From positions 22,262 through 86,261 of the forward strand of contig NZ_NWSV01000028.1 of the NCBI RefSeq assembly GCF_002531935.1: a DNA stretch of 64,000 nucleotides, given 5' to 3'. The translations under genes were made by a program, and so were the position numbers. Positions 1-9,403 of this stretch are shown in pieces. The notes below the pieces were generated by a model, which did not search any database, was not told the origin of the DNA, and saw only the letters and a list, made by a program, of their open reading frames with translations. The DNA is from Rhizobium chutanense. GTDB taxonomy: Bacteria; Pseudomonadota; Alphaproteobacteria; Rhizobiales; Rhizobiaceae. Position 1 is the first letter of the stretch; each line of letters starts with the position of its first letter.

Positions 1-12
1 CAAAAGCGACGC

Positions 13-480
13 CTATCGCAACGGCAGTTCATAGCTGCGCTTCAGCGTTTCCATCGGCACGTCGGTCTTGACGCTGAGGACGCTCGGAATGCGCGTCAGG
101 TGGTCGGCCTGAAAACGCCAGTAGCTGTGCAGATCGGCGGTGACGATCCGAAGCACGGCGTCGCATTCCCCCGTCGTCAGGTAACATTCCATCACCTCGG
201 GAAACCGCCTGACGGCTTCGGCGAACCGCAGCGTGACCTCGGCATCCTGGGTCTTGAACCACACGCGGGCGAAAACCGTCAGCCCAGCGCCGACCTTTGC
301 CGGATCCAGCACGGCGACGTAACGATCGATGATCCCGGCCTCTTCCAAAAGGCGCACGCGGCGCAGGCAGGGCGAAGGCGACAGCCCCACCTCTTTTGCC
401 AGCTCGACATTCGAAATACGCCCGTCGCGCTGAAGCACCCGCAGGATATGCCGATCGATCGGGTCCAAAGTGATTGGCAT
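13..480 (-). CDS. Lrp/AsnC family transcriptional regulator
   Basis: A 155-residue protein with the Lrp/AsnC layout: an N-terminal winged helix-turn-helix (about residues 5-60, opening with LDPIDRHILRVLQRDGR and a recognition-helix segment SPSPCLRRV) followed by a RAM/AsnC ligand-binding domain. The start at 480 is preferred over longer forms because GGAG lies about 10 bases upstream. Family members are dimeric or octameric DNA-binding proteins that sense amino acids. It is transcribed divergently from the argininosuccinate synthase gene, separated by 125 bp, so regulation of that gene and of itself is the obvious hypothesis. The amino acid sensed cannot be told from sequence. Confidence 0.92.
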   Translation of the reverse strand: MPITLDPIDRHILRVLQRDGRISNVELAKEVGLSPSPCLRRVRLLEEAGIIDRYVAVLDPAKVGAGLTVFARVWFKTQDAEVTLRFAEAVRRFPEVMECYLTTGECDAVLRIVTADLHSYWRFQADHLTRIPSVLSVKTDVPMETLKRSYELPLR

Positions 481-523
481 TTCATAGCTCCAGCTTATCT
501 TGGAACGGCATAATATGCCAAAT

Positions 524-550
524 CTTCGCAATTCTAAGGAAGCTTCGCAA
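524..550. promoter_or_regulatory. Candidate Lrp-type operator between the regulator and argG
   Basis: The 8-mer CTTCGCAA occurs twice in the same orientation (524-531 and 543-550), 19 bases apart start to start, in the short divergent intergenic region. The second copy lies inside an imperfect inverted repeat, GCTTCGCAAGC. Repeated sites on one DNA face are typical for Lrp-family regulators, but the link is inferred from position only. Confidence 0.3.
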
Positions 551-605
551 GCTCATTGCTTATGAGTTGGCCTATTGTTCCATTGGTCAAATCGGAGACG
601 GACTG

Positions 606-1820
<1,215 letters not shown>

Positions 1821-2094
1821 TCGCCAGCCGCCGGCACTGGCTGCGCCTCCATCAATGCCATCGTTTCCAGCACTTCGGCTCCGCTCCCGGCGGAGTCGTA
1901 CTCAGGATTTTCCCGCCCGCCCAAGGCAGCTCGCGTTCCCCTGGAAATGACAAGGCCAATTTCAAACGATTTTAAAAGTTTCCACCTCCGAGTTAATCGA
2001 TTTTAATTTTATTATTAAAATTTTCTTGTTGCAGCGCAAAAGAATTTAAACATTACTTCTGCAGATGGTCGGTCTGTTCGTTGGAGGAACTCGC
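1821..2094. other. Intergenic region, AT-rich downstream half
   Basis: No gene is seen. The segment 1965-2060 is clearly AT-rich (runs of TTTTAA and ATTATTAAAATTTT) compared with the GC-rich surroundings and directly precedes a small gene, so it probably carries that gene's promoter. No clear -35/-10 pair can be assigned. Confidence 0.4.
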
Positions 2095-2268
2095 ATGACG
2101 ATGACATTTCCGCTCACCGAAAAGCGCGACGCCGAGGCGTTGCTGAAGCACTTGACGCTGTACAAACTGAGCTGTCCCGGAAACTGCGTCGTGTCGCTCA
2201 AGGAGTACGTCGCCCACGTCTCGTCCTCTCACACGACAGCCCTCGGCACCGCCCGTACCGCCTGGTAG
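2095..2268 (+). CDS. Small hypothetical protein (57 aa)
   Basis: A short reading frame beginning MTMTFPLTEKRD with a strong ribosome-binding site (GGAGG at 2083-2087, 7 bases before the ATG). It contains two close cysteines (SCPGNC) and is otherwise soluble and unremarkable. The good ribosome-binding site and the AT-rich upstream region argue that it is expressed. I do not recognise the family. It stands alone between argG and a convergently transcribed VOC gene. Confidence 0.5.
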   Translation: MTMTFPLTEKRDAEALLKHLTLYKLSCPGNCVVSLKEYVAHVSSSHTTALGTARTAW

Positions 2269-2371
2269 GGATCGGGCGGCATTCTCCACCCCCCTCGTCC
2301 CGAGGTTCGATCCGCAGGATCGCCTCGAACGATATGCGCAGCGCTGATTCTTACATGTCGGACGCCTGCTG

Positions 2372-2755
2372 TCAGCCGTTGAAGACGATGGCAATCTTGT
2401 TCCCAGCCGGGTCACGCATATAAGCGGAATACCAGTTCGGCCCGTAATGCGGACGTAGACCAGGTGCGCCTTCATCCGTTCCCCCGTTGGTCATCGCAAC
2501 TTCATAGAAAGCCTCCACCTCGGCGCGGGATTTGGCCATGAAACCGATCATCGAGCCGTTTCCGGCGCTTGCCGGCTCACCGTCAAAAGGCTCGCAGATC
2601 CACAGAATGAAACCTTCGCCTTTTCCACGTTCGGAATAGGCCCGCCATCCGGGAAATTCCTTATGTTTGCTCCATCCAATCGTTGCCAGAGCGGCATCGT
2701 AGAAGGCGTTCGATTTGGCGAAATCGACTGCGCCGAGAGTTGCGTAAACGCTCAT
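2372..2755 (-). CDS. VOC (glyoxalase/bleomycin-resistance) family protein
   Basis: 127 residues with the vicinal-oxygen-chelate pattern: an N-terminal half beginning MSVYATLGAVDFAKSNAFYDAAL and the typical C-terminal ending NWYSAYMRDPAGNKIAIV. Such single-domain proteins dimerise to form a metal site. Members range from glyoxalases to drug-binding and dioxygenase-like enzymes, so the substrate is unknown. It has no obvious operon partner; the next gene upstream (ubiA) is divergent. Confidence 0.85.
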   Translation of the reverse strand: MSVYATLGAVDFAKSNAFYDAALATIGWSKHKEFPGWRAYSERGKGEGFILWICEPFDGEPASAGNGSMIGFMAKSRAEVEAFYEVAMTNGGTDEGAPGLRPHYGPNWYSAYMRDPAGNKIAIVFNG

Positions 2756-2960
2756 GAACTTCCCTCACCTGTTGCAGGATTACGCAGAATTCATATCGCG
2801 CCATCATGAACATAACAAGAACAATTACTGATAGCTTCGCGAAAATCATTGCATAGAGACGGTTATTGCCGCGTCTGCAAAAATTCCTATTCTGCGCATT
2901 GCCGACGGCGATGAAACCTCACCTATTCCAGTGACTGCGACGCGAAATTTGGATCACATC

Positions 2961-3875
2961 ATGACGACTCTCAGCCGCCCTGATCTCAGCGACATCCACC
3001 ATGGCGACTGGGTGGATCGCCGGTTGCCGGCCGCATGGCGGCCATACACGCGGCTGGCGCGGCTGGATCGCCCGGTCGGAATATGGCTGACGCTTTTCCC
3101 ATGCTGGGCCGCCCTGATTCAGACATCGCACGGTCTGCCGGACCTCGGTCAACTGGCGGTCTTCTCTCTCGGCGCTCTGCTGATGAGAAGCGCCGGCTCC
3201 ACCGTCAACGACATCGCGGATCGGAAATTTGACGGCCACGTGGAGCGGACTCGTTTCCGGCCGCTGGCCAGCGGAGAGCTCCGCGCGCAGCAGGCCTTTG
3301 TCTTTCTGGCCGTTGAACTCATGGCTGCAGCCTCGCTTCTGTACTTCCTGACACCCTACACGCGTGTGGTCGCGGTATCGGTTCTGCCGCTCGTCTTCGT
3401 CTATCCGCTCTGCAAGCGTTTCACCCACTGGCCGCAGGCCGTGCTGGGTGCGGCGTTCAATTGGGGGATGCTGATGGCATGGGCCGAGGTTCAAGGTCAT
3501 ATTCCCACCGGCGCCGTGCTGATGTGGGCCGGGGCCATCGCCTGGCAGATCGGCTATGATACTGTCTATGCCTATGTCGATCTGAGCGACGACGCCCGCC
3601 TCGGACTGAAGTCGACGGCAATCCTGTTCGGCCGACGCGGCAAAATGTGGATCGGCCTGTTCTATGCTTTGGCGGTCGGGGCGTGGTCGCTCGGGGGCTG
3701 GCTGTTGCAGATGTCGCCGCCTTATGCGGTCGGAATGCTGGTGATCGCCCTTCATCTTGCCTGGCAGACCCGGCGGATCGACCTTGCCCGCCCGGATCTG
3801 AATTACCGCCTGTTCCTCGCCAATATCCTGACCGGCGTGCTGCTCGCCGGCGCGGCTTTGTCGGGCACATGGTGA
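2961..3875 (+). CDS. ubiA: UbiA-type 4-hydroxybenzoate polyprenyltransferase
   Basis: An integral membrane prenyltransferase of 304 residues that would attach the polyprenyl tail to 4-hydroxybenzoate in ubiquinone synthesis. Both Mg-diphosphate motifs of the UbiA superfamily are visible: NDIADRKFD (residues 83-91) and the second loop YAYVDLSDDARLGLKST. At least seven hydrophobic helices surround them. The ATG at 2961 is used; a GTG at 2931 would add ten residues, and neither has a strong ribosome-binding site. The second motif and the substrate loops are closer to UbiA than to heme O synthase (CtaB), although a cytochrome oxidase operon lies about 28 kb away. Confidence 0.88.
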   Translation: MTTLSRPDLSDIHHGDWVDRRLPAAWRPYTRLARLDRPVGIWLTLFPCWAALIQTSHGLPDLGQLAVFSLGALLMRSAGSTVNDIADRKFDGHVERTRFRPLASGELRAQQAFVFLAVELMAAASLLYFLTPYTRVVAVSVLPLVFVYPLCKRFTHWPQAVLGAAFNWGMLMAWAEVQGHIPTGAVLMWAGAIAWQIGYDTVYAYVDLSDDARLGLKSTAILFGRRGKMWIGLFYALAVGAWSLGGWLLQMSPPYAVGMLVIALHLAWQTRRIDLARPDLNYRLFLANILTGVLLAGAALSGTW

Positions 3876-3897
3876 GCCGTTCGAGGACGTGATACCA

Positions 3898-4674
3898 ATG
3901 ATCGATCTCAAACACGGCGTGCTCGCCGCGGCCATGATGCTGGCAGCAACGGTGGCATCCGGGCCTCAAGCCCATGCCGAACCATGCGAACCGGAAATTT
4001 TCGAAGAGGCGAAATACGTCGTCTGCACGCTGGAAGCGGGAAAAGCCGACCTGCGCCTGTTCTGGAAGGGCGCCGACGGCCAGCCGTACCGTGCTTTTTC
4101 AAACCTTGCCGAGGCCGTTCGCGCCGAGGGAAAAACGCTGGCTTTGGCCGTCAATGCCGGAATGTACCGGGCGGATTTTTCGCCGATGGGACTTTATGTC
4201 GAAAACGCCAGGGAATTGAAACCCGCCAATACCGCAGGGGCCGGCGGCACCCCCGGTCAGGTCCCGAATTTCTACAGGAAGCCGAACGGCGTGTTCTTTC
4301 TCGGTGAAGCGGGCGCCGGCATCCTTCCGACCGACGAATTTCTGAAGCGTGCCCCCAAGGTGCGGTTCGCCACACAGTCCGGCCCGATGCTCGTCATCGC
4401 CGGCAAGCTCAACCCGATCTTCATCCCCGGCTCGACGGACCGAACCCGCCGAAGCGGGGTCGGCGTCTGCGCGGACGGCGTGGTTCGCTTCGCTATCAGC
4501 GAAGACGGCGTCAATTTCCACGATTTCGCACGGCTCTTCCGCGACCAGCTGCAATGCCCCGACGCCTTGTTTCTCGATGGCGGACGAGGTGTCGGGCTTT
4601 ACTATCCGGCATTAGACCGCAACGACTGGTCCTGGCATGGCGGCTATGGCCCGATCTTCGGGCTTGTGGAATAG
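3898..4674 (+). CDS. Exported phosphodiester glycosidase (NAGPA/DUF2233) family protein
   Basis: 258 residues with a signal peptide (hydrophobic residues about 9-28, cleavage after AHA). The mature part fits the phosphodiester glycosidase domain: LAVNAGMYRADFSPMGLYVEN, then FATQSGPMLV, and DALFLDGGRGVGLY near the end. Relatives cleave phosphodiester-linked sugars (mammalian uncovering enzyme, bacterial YigE-like proteins). The bacterial substrate is unknown but is probably in the periplasm or envelope. GAGGA lies 10 bases before the ATG. It follows ubiA by only 22 bp and may be co-transcribed, with no evident functional link. Confidence 0.82.
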   Translation: MIDLKHGVLAAAMMLAATVASGPQAHAEPCEPEIFEEAKYVVCTLEAGKADLRLFWKGADGQPYRAFSNLAEAVRAEGKTLALAVNAGMYRADFSPMGLYVENARELKPANTAGAGGTPGQVPNFYRKPNGVFFLGEAGAGILPTDEFLKRAPKVRFATQSGPMLVIAGKLNPIFIPGSTDRTRRSGVGVCADGVVRFAISEDGVNFHDFARLFRDQLQCPDALFLDGGRGVGLYYPALDRNDWSWHGGYGPIFGLVE

Positions 4675-4910
4675 GCACCAGGAGTTCAGCCTCCATCGGG
4701 GCCTATAGTGCCGTCAGCCGGCCACCCGAAAAGGGAAATCGATTGTCTGAAATCGTCTGCTCAGCTCACGGCAAAGGACGAGCGAACGGCCGACCCTCTG
4801 GCATGAGCGGTAATTTTTTTCGTCACCGCCAGTCCGTCATACCTTTGACCAGCCCTTTCAAAAACCACCTGCCTCTTATAGCCTCCCGGCAACAACCTTG
4901 GGAAAGCCGG

Positions 4911-5525
4911 ATGGAATATCTCGATTCACTCGTATTGCTCGTCAGCGTCTACGTCGTCTCCCTCGTCAGCCCCGGACCGAATTTCATCATCGTCACCAAC
5001 ACCAGCATGACGGTGTCGCGTGCGGCCGGGCTCTTTGCGGGTCTTGGACTTGCGATCGCATCCCTGACCTGGGCGGTCATGGCAATGGCGGGCCTCGGCT
5101 TTCTGCTGACCCATTTCGATTGGCTGCATACGACGTTGCAGGTGGTCGGCGCCCTTTATCTGATCTGGCTGGGCCTGAAGATGATCCGCGGCGCGGCCAA
5201 GCCCTTGAAGACGACCGGACCGACAGAGGTCACATGGCGCTCCGCCATGCGCCGCGCCTACGTCGTCAGCATGACCAATCCGAAATCGAAGGCTTTCTTC
5301 GGCAGTATCTTTGCGCTTGTCATCCCCACCCATGCGCCTGTCTGGCTCTATTGCGTCATCGCCCTGACCTGCTTCCTGCTTTCTGCTCTCTGGTATTGTG
5401 GCCTGGCCTTTTTCTTCTCGAACCGGCGCGTTTCCGCCGGCTTCCTGCGGTTCAAGGCCGGCATCGAGCGCGTGATGGGCGCCGCCCTCATCCTCATCGG
5501 TGGCCGCCTGCTCTGGGCTCGCTGA
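4911..5525 (+). CDS. LysE family translocator (amino-acid or metabolite exporter)
   Basis: 204 residues with about six hydrophobic helices. It has the LysE/RhtB signature near the N-terminus (VSLVSPGPNFIIVTNTS) and the internal segment AYVVSMTNPKSKAFFGS. These proteins export amino acids or small metabolites driven by the proton gradient. The start at 4911 has GGAAAG about 5-10 bases upstream and places the first helix immediately after the Met. The frame is open far upstream, but that part has no membrane or family character. The substrate cannot be predicted. Confidence 0.88.
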   Translation: MEYLDSLVLLVSVYVVSLVSPGPNFIIVTNTSMTVSRAAGLFAGLGLAIASLTWAVMAMAGLGFLLTHFDWLHTTLQVVGALYLIWLGLKMIRGAAKPLKTTGPTEVTWRSAMRRAYVVSMTNPKSKAFFGSIFALVIPTHAPVWLYCVIALTCFLLSALWYCGLAFFFSNRRVSAGFLRFKAGIERVMGAALILIGGRLLWAR

Positions 5526-5994
5526 CGTCATTCCGATGCATAATAAGCCCGTAGTGGACCCGATCGCGTCTCCTACCCTCCCTCATTCCTGTGCTCGTCA
5601 CAGGAATCCAGTGCGCCCAAGTCCTTGGGCGCGAGAGACTTTTTCAACCGTCGTATAGAGTCATTCACCGCGCGGACGCGCGGTGGCTGGATTCCTGTGA
5701 CGAGCACAGGAATGAGGGAGGGATATGGCAGCGCTCGCCGCCGCACAGGCGCGCTTGTAGCACCGTCGCCTCGCCGTCCGCAACGTCAGGACTTCGATAC
5801 AGGGCAGAGGTGTTCCGAGGAGAGGCCACGCGTCACCGTCACCAGCCGCTTGGTCAGGTCGCAATCAAAAGTTCGTCGATCTCTTCGGGAATGAAGCCGC
5901 CGGTCTGGCGAGAGGCATTCCCGGATCACCCAATTGCGGTCATCGCGCCATTGAGGCAGGATGCCGGAACAAGAAGCAGGATTGAACGACGCTC
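5526..5994. other. Intergenic region with a palindromic repeat
   Basis: About 470 bp without a convincing gene. The left part holds the long inverted-repeat element described separately (5577-5721). The rest (5722-5994) has no recognisable feature. The open frames across it are produced by the repeat and carry no family signal. Confidence 0.6.
5577..5721. repeat. Three-stem palindromic intergenic element, copy 1
   Basis: A 145-bp element bounded by a perfect 34-bp inverted repeat (5577-5610 against 5688-5721). The arm itself contains the small palindrome CCTGTG-CTCGT-CACAGG. Inside are two further stems: GCGCCCAAG/CTTGGGCGC (about 5613-5632) and CCGCGCG/CGCGCGG (5669-5684). A second copy lies at 28683-28838. 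As RNA it would fold into a cruciform-like structure. It resembles the mosaic intergenic repeats of rhizobia and encodes no protein. Confidence 0.85.
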
Positions 5995-6396
5995 ATGCTG
6001 ACGGGCTCATGTCATTGCGGCAAGGCGAGCTGGACGCTTGAAGGCGATCCCGGTTCGATCACCGCCTGCAACTGTACGCTCTGCCGGCGCTACGGCACGC
6101 TGTGGGCCTATGATTACGAAGGAGAGCGGATCGCGCTCACCGGCGAGACCGCCTCCTACACCCGCTCCGGCCGGGAGACCTCATCCCTCGAAATATTGTT
6201 CTGCCCATCCTGCGCCTGCGTCTTGAGCTGGCGCGGGCTGCGGCTTCAGAAGGATGGCCGCCGGCGCATGGCGGTCAATATGCGGCTTGCGCCGCCGGAT
6301 CTGGTCGCCGATCTGCCCATCGATCATTTCGACGGCCTTGATACGTTCGAAGACCTTCCCTCCAAAGGGCGTTGCGTACGCGATCTCTGGTTCTGA
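5995..6396 (+). CDS. GFA family (glutathione-dependent formaldehyde-activating-like) protein
   Basis: 133 residues with the cysteine pattern of the GFA fold: C6-x-C8 (SCHCG), a second group C25-x-C27-xx-C30 (ACNCTLC) and a third CPSC group. In the family these bind structural and active-site zinc. Despite the family name, most members have no proven role in formaldehyde oxidation. A second, only distantly similar GFA protein is at 52380-52793. It starts just after the palindromic element region and stands alone. Confidence 0.85.
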   Translation: MLTGSCHCGKASWTLEGDPGSITACNCTLCRRYGTLWAYDYEGERIALTGETASYTRSGRETSSLEILFCPSCACVLSWRGLRLQKDGRRRMAVNMRLAPPDLVADLPIDHFDGLDTFEDLPSKGRCVRDLWF

Positions 6397-6426
6397 CGCC
6401 TCCCTGCTTCAACAGGCGACGGCCCC

Positions 6427-6900
6427 TCAGCCGCGCCGCGCCGCCTCGATCGCCGCAACGTCGATCTTCCTCATGGTCATCATCGCATCGAAAGCGCGTT
6501 TTGCCTGACCGCCGCCGGCCGCAAGCGCTTCGGAGAGGACGCGCGGCGTAATTTGCCACGACACACCCCATCTGTCCTTGCACCAGCCGCACTCGCTTTC
6601 CTGGCCGCCATTGCCGACGATGGCGTTCCAGTAACGGTCGGTTTCCTCCTGCGTGTCGGTTGCGATCTGAAACGAGAAGGCTTCGCTGTGTTTGAACGCG
6701 GGACCGCCGTTCAGGCCGATGCAGGCAACGCCCGCTACCGTAAATTCGACAACCAGCACGTCTCCCTGCTTCCCGTCGGGATAATCTCCCGGAGCACGAA
6801 TGACGGCGCCCACCGCGCTGTCGGGAAAGGTCGCGGCATAAAACCGGGCGGCCGCCTCGGCGTCCTTGTCGTACCATACGCAGATCGTGTTCTTCGCCAT
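6427..6900 (-). CDS. VOC family protein (PhnB/3-demethylubiquinone-like)
   Basis: 157 residues of the PhnB-like VOC subgroup, recognised by ICVWYDKDAEAAARFYAATFPDS near the start and by GWCKDRWGVSWQITP in the second half. This branch was once annotated as 3-demethylubiquinone methyltransferase, but the fold is a glyoxalase-type beta-alpha-beta repeat and the function is generally unknown. The start MAKNTICVWYD at 6900 is chosen because AGGA lies 6-9 bases upstream and ten preceding residues (MRNEERKERA) look like read-through. It converges with the GFA gene; the stops are 30 bp apart. Confidence 0.82.
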   Translation of the reverse strand: MAKNTICVWYDKDAEAAARFYAATFPDSAVGAVIRAPGDYPDGKQGDVLVVEFTVAGVACIGLNGGPAFKHSEAFSFQIATDTQEETDRYWNAIVGNGGQESECGWCKDRWGVSWQITPRVLSEALAAGGGQAKRAFDAMMTMRKIDVAAIEAARRG

Positions 6901-7143
6901 TGCGCGTTCCTTTCGCTCCTCGTTTCGCATTCCGTTCTGAAACTAAGAGGCAAACCGTCTTTCTCCAGCCCATGGAAGCAATTTCACGGCAGCGAGTGCC
7001 GAGCGCTGCCGAGTGATCGCAAAGATCAGCTCGCCCGGATCGCGCCCGATTGCAGTTATCATCGATCTGTAGCACGACTGAGCTAAACCGCTCTTTCGGT
7101 TCAGTAGCCCCTCTCATTGTCGCATTGGCTTGGAACAACGCTG

Positions 7144-7743
7144 ATGATTTACCTGCTTCGCCATGGCGAGACCGTTTGGAACAGCCTGGGCCGCTTCCAA
7201 GGCCAGAAAGATTCATCGCTGACGGAGCGCGGTATCGAACAAGCTGAGCAGGCCGCGAGGCTTCTGAAAAAGGAAGTCGCAGGCAGCGAGCGATCTTTCC
7301 AACTCTGCGTCAGCCCGCTCGGGCGAACGCAGGAGACTGCGGCTCACGTGAAACGGATATTGCCACTGGCAACCCACCTGGAACCGCGGCTGATGGAGGT
7401 GACCACCGGCTCTTGGGACGGCATGACGAAGTTCGAGATCGACAACGAGTTTCCAAGAATGCTGGACGGGTCCGACGCTTTCGATTGGTATTTCAAATCT
7501 CCCGACGGGGAAAGCTTTGATGCTGCCTGTGCGCGGGCGAAGGACTGGATCTCAGGCATAGGTAGGCCGACGATCGCGATTTCTCACGGACTGTTCGGCA
7601 GATTGATACGCGGTATATATTCCGGCCTTTCAAAACGGGAAATGTTGGAACTGCCCGTTCCCCAAGACGGATTCTACCGCCTTTGCGATCAAGAATTCAG
7701 CCTGGTAAACGCTTCGTCCGATCCAATCGGCCTGAGCGCATGA
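7144..7743 (+). CDS. Histidine phosphatase family protein (phosphoglycerate-mutase-like)
   Basis: 199 residues with the branch-1 histidine phosphatase signature LLRHGET (catalytic His7), the supporting arginine region SPLGRTQETA, and the second catalytic histidine in ISHG. Members dephosphorylate small metabolites or sugars by a phosphohistidine intermediate. The length and the lack of a signal peptide suggest a cytoplasmic phosphatase; the substrate is unknown. The start at 7144 puts the catalytic motif at its usual place (MIYLLRHGE). Nothing nearby hints at a pathway. Confidence 0.87.
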   Translation: MIYLLRHGETVWNSLGRFQGQKDSSLTERGIEQAEQAARLLKKEVAGSERSFQLCVSPLGRTQETAAHVKRILPLATHLEPRLMEVTTGSWDGMTKFEIDNEFPRMLDGSDAFDWYFKSPDGESFDAACARAKDWISGIGRPTIAISHGLFGRLIRGIYSGLSKREMLELPVPQDGFYRLCDQEFSLVNASSDPIGLSA

Positions 7744-7892
7744 TAAGAGGTTTATCTGCGCCAACCACCCGGACCGCGACCGTCACGTGATTCAAATTCC
7801 AAGCAACGCGCTTTTTGTGTCCTCGACACAAAACTCGTGTCAGACTGTGCGTGCTGCGCATACGCCTGCGCGCCGATCGAGAGGCTGAAGCC

Positions 7893-8108
7893 ATGCACAA
7901 GTTCACCGTCACCATCACCCGTGAAATCGAGGCGGACACCGCCGAGGAGGCCGCCCTGCTCCTGTATCAGGAACTCTCGAGGGGACCGGTCCCCGACCAC
8001 TACTCTGTCACCGACGAGACAAGCGTAACCACCGAGGTAAAGCTGGATCGGGGAAAGGCAGATGAATTCGCCAGCATCGATCATACCGCCGACCCCGGCA
8101 ATTGGTAA
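7893..8108 (+). CDS. Small conserved-type hypothetical protein (71 aa)
   Basis: 71 residues beginning MHKFTVTITREIEADTAEEAALLLYQEL, a beta-strand then helix pattern, ending in an acidic tail. GAGAGG lies about 9 bases upstream of the ATG. It is probably a small soluble alpha/beta protein. I do not recognise a family. The coding-like character and ribosome-binding site support a real gene. Confidence 0.6.
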   Translation: MHKFTVTITREIEADTAEEAALLLYQELSRGPVPDHYSVTDETSVTTEVKLDRGKADEFASIDHTADPGNW

Positions 8109-8161
8109 CGTCAGTCAGCCTCTGGCCGACATCCGCTCGATAGCAACCTCTGAGCCGCCTG

Positions 8162-8514
8162 ATGGATTACGATCCGCATTACCCGACAATCCTGCCCGAA
8201 TTCCTTGCGCTTTCGCTCGTCTTTGTTTTGAACACCCTAATCCCGTGTCGGCGATCTTCATCGCGCGAATGCTCACGCGACGTCGTTGGCTGCCGCACAT
8301 AACCGCGTTTTTATGGGTATTTTTCTCGCCAATGACGCTTGTCGTATTGGCAACACCGACGATGGCGCCGGGAGAAGAACCCGGCCCCGGCGACGGGTTC
8401 ATCGTGTTTCCCATCTTGTCGGAAATACCGGTTGTACTTGTTGTTTACGCCGTCGCTCTGCTTTATTTCCGCCTAACGCGACAACCCCCCTCCGCCTCCC
8501 ACTCGTCCCCCTGA
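8162..8514 (+). pseudogene. Small membrane protein with an apparent single-base deletion
   Basis: Reading from ATG 8162 gives MDYDPHYPTILPEFLALSLVFVLNTLIP, then the frame is lost. The other frame picks up at 8245 with VSAIFIARMLTRRRWLPHI and runs to the stop at 8512-8514. Adding one C to the CCC run at 8242-8244 joins them into one 117-residue protein whose first transmembrane helix (FLALSLVFVLNTLIPVSAIFIA) spans the junction seamlessly, with two more helices following. The gene is therefore either frameshifted or affected by a sequencing error. Without the repair only a two-helix remnant starting at 8245 or 8269 could be made. Family unknown. It lies 13 bp before dapB. Confidence 0.5.
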
Positions 8515-8527
8515 GTTAGGAAAAGCC

Positions 8528-9298
8528 GTGACCTCACCTGTCAAAATAGCCGTCGCCGGCGCGAACGGCCGCATGGGCCGCACCATCGTGCCGCTTCTGG
8601 CCGACGATCCGGCTTTTGTCTTCGTCGGCGGCATCGGGCGTGAGGGCTCTGCAGGCGCCGGGCTGATTGACCGATCGGCTGCGATCGCCGAGACGGATGT
8701 GATCCTGGATTTTACGACAGGACATGCCGCTGCCGAACTTGCCGGCCTCTGCGCGTCGGCGGGCGGACCGGCCCTGGTGATCGGGGCGACCGGCTTCGAG
8801 CCGGATGAGCTCGAACGGATAGCAGAAGCGGCCCGCACCATTCCGATCCTGCGCTCCGGCAACTTCTCCATTGGCCTGAACATGCTGCTCGGCCTCGTCG
8901 CCCAGGCCGCGCGCGCCCTTCCCGCTGAAGGTTGGGATATCGAAATCCTCGAAGCCCATCACAACAGGAAGATCGACGCGCCGTCCGGCACGGCGCTGAT
9001 GCTTGGTGAAGCGGCGGCCGAGGGCCGCGGCGTTTCCCTGGCATCCGTCGAGCGGCGCGGGCGCGACGGCATCACCGGCGAGCGGCCGCCCGGCGAAATC
9101 GGCTTCGCCGTCCTGCGGGCCGGCGGGCTCGTCGGAGAACACAGCGTGCTGTTTGCCGCCGCCGAGGAAGTCGTCACACTTTCACATTCGGCTCTCGACC
9201 GCGGCATGTTCGCCCGCGGCGCCCTTGCCGCCGCCCGCTGGATTGCAGGGCGCGCACCCGGCGAATACGGCATGCGGGATGTCCTGGGTTTGGCATGA
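8528..9298 (+). CDS. dapB: 4-hydroxy-tetrahydrodipicolinate reductase
   Basis: NAD(P)H-dependent reduction of 4-hydroxy-tetrahydrodipicolinate in the diaminopimelate/lysine pathway, cytoplasmic. 256 residues with the Rossmann motif VAGANGRMGRTI near the N-terminus and the substrate and catalytic segment EAHHNRKIDAPSGTAL (His pair and Lys) in the middle. The start is GTG at 8528 with TTAGGAAAA just upstream. The gene stands apart from other lysine genes. It may be a second copy in addition to the usual housekeeping dapB, which cannot be tested from this window. Confidence 0.92.
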   Translation: MTSPVKIAVAGANGRMGRTIVPLLADDPAFVFVGGIGREGSAGAGLIDRSAAIAETDVILDFTTGHAAAELAGLCASAGGPALVIGATGFEPDELERIAEAARTIPILRSGNFSIGLNMLLGLVAQAARALPAEGWDIEILEAHHNRKIDAPSGTALMLGEAAAEGRGVSLASVERRGRDGITGERPPGEIGFAVLRAGGLVGEHSVLFAAAEEVVTLSHSALDRGMFARGALAAARWIAGRAPGEYGMRDVLGLA

Positions 9299-9376
9299 GA
9301 AGGGCGAACAGGCAGAGTGACCAGAGGCTTGAACGGCGTCGTTGAATCAAATTCTAGGCGCGTCTCTGACGCCTCC

Positions 9377-9403
9377 AAGAGAGCCTCATCCCTGAATCAG
9401 CGC
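9377..9403. repeat. Partial REP-like fragment
   Basis: Contains the conserved entry AAGAGAGCCTCATCC of the REP-like family seen at 11051, 42361 and elsewhere, then diverges. It lies between the dapB stop and the convergent cyclodeaminase-family gene. Confidence 0.4.

Noticed and set aside
5591..6001. Open frame of 136 codons across the palindromic element
   Set aside because: Its sequence (GIQCAQVLGRERL..., VIHRADARWLDSCDEHRNEGG) is the translation of the inverted repeat, and the same residues recur at 28648-28914 inside copy 2. No ribosome-binding site and no family.
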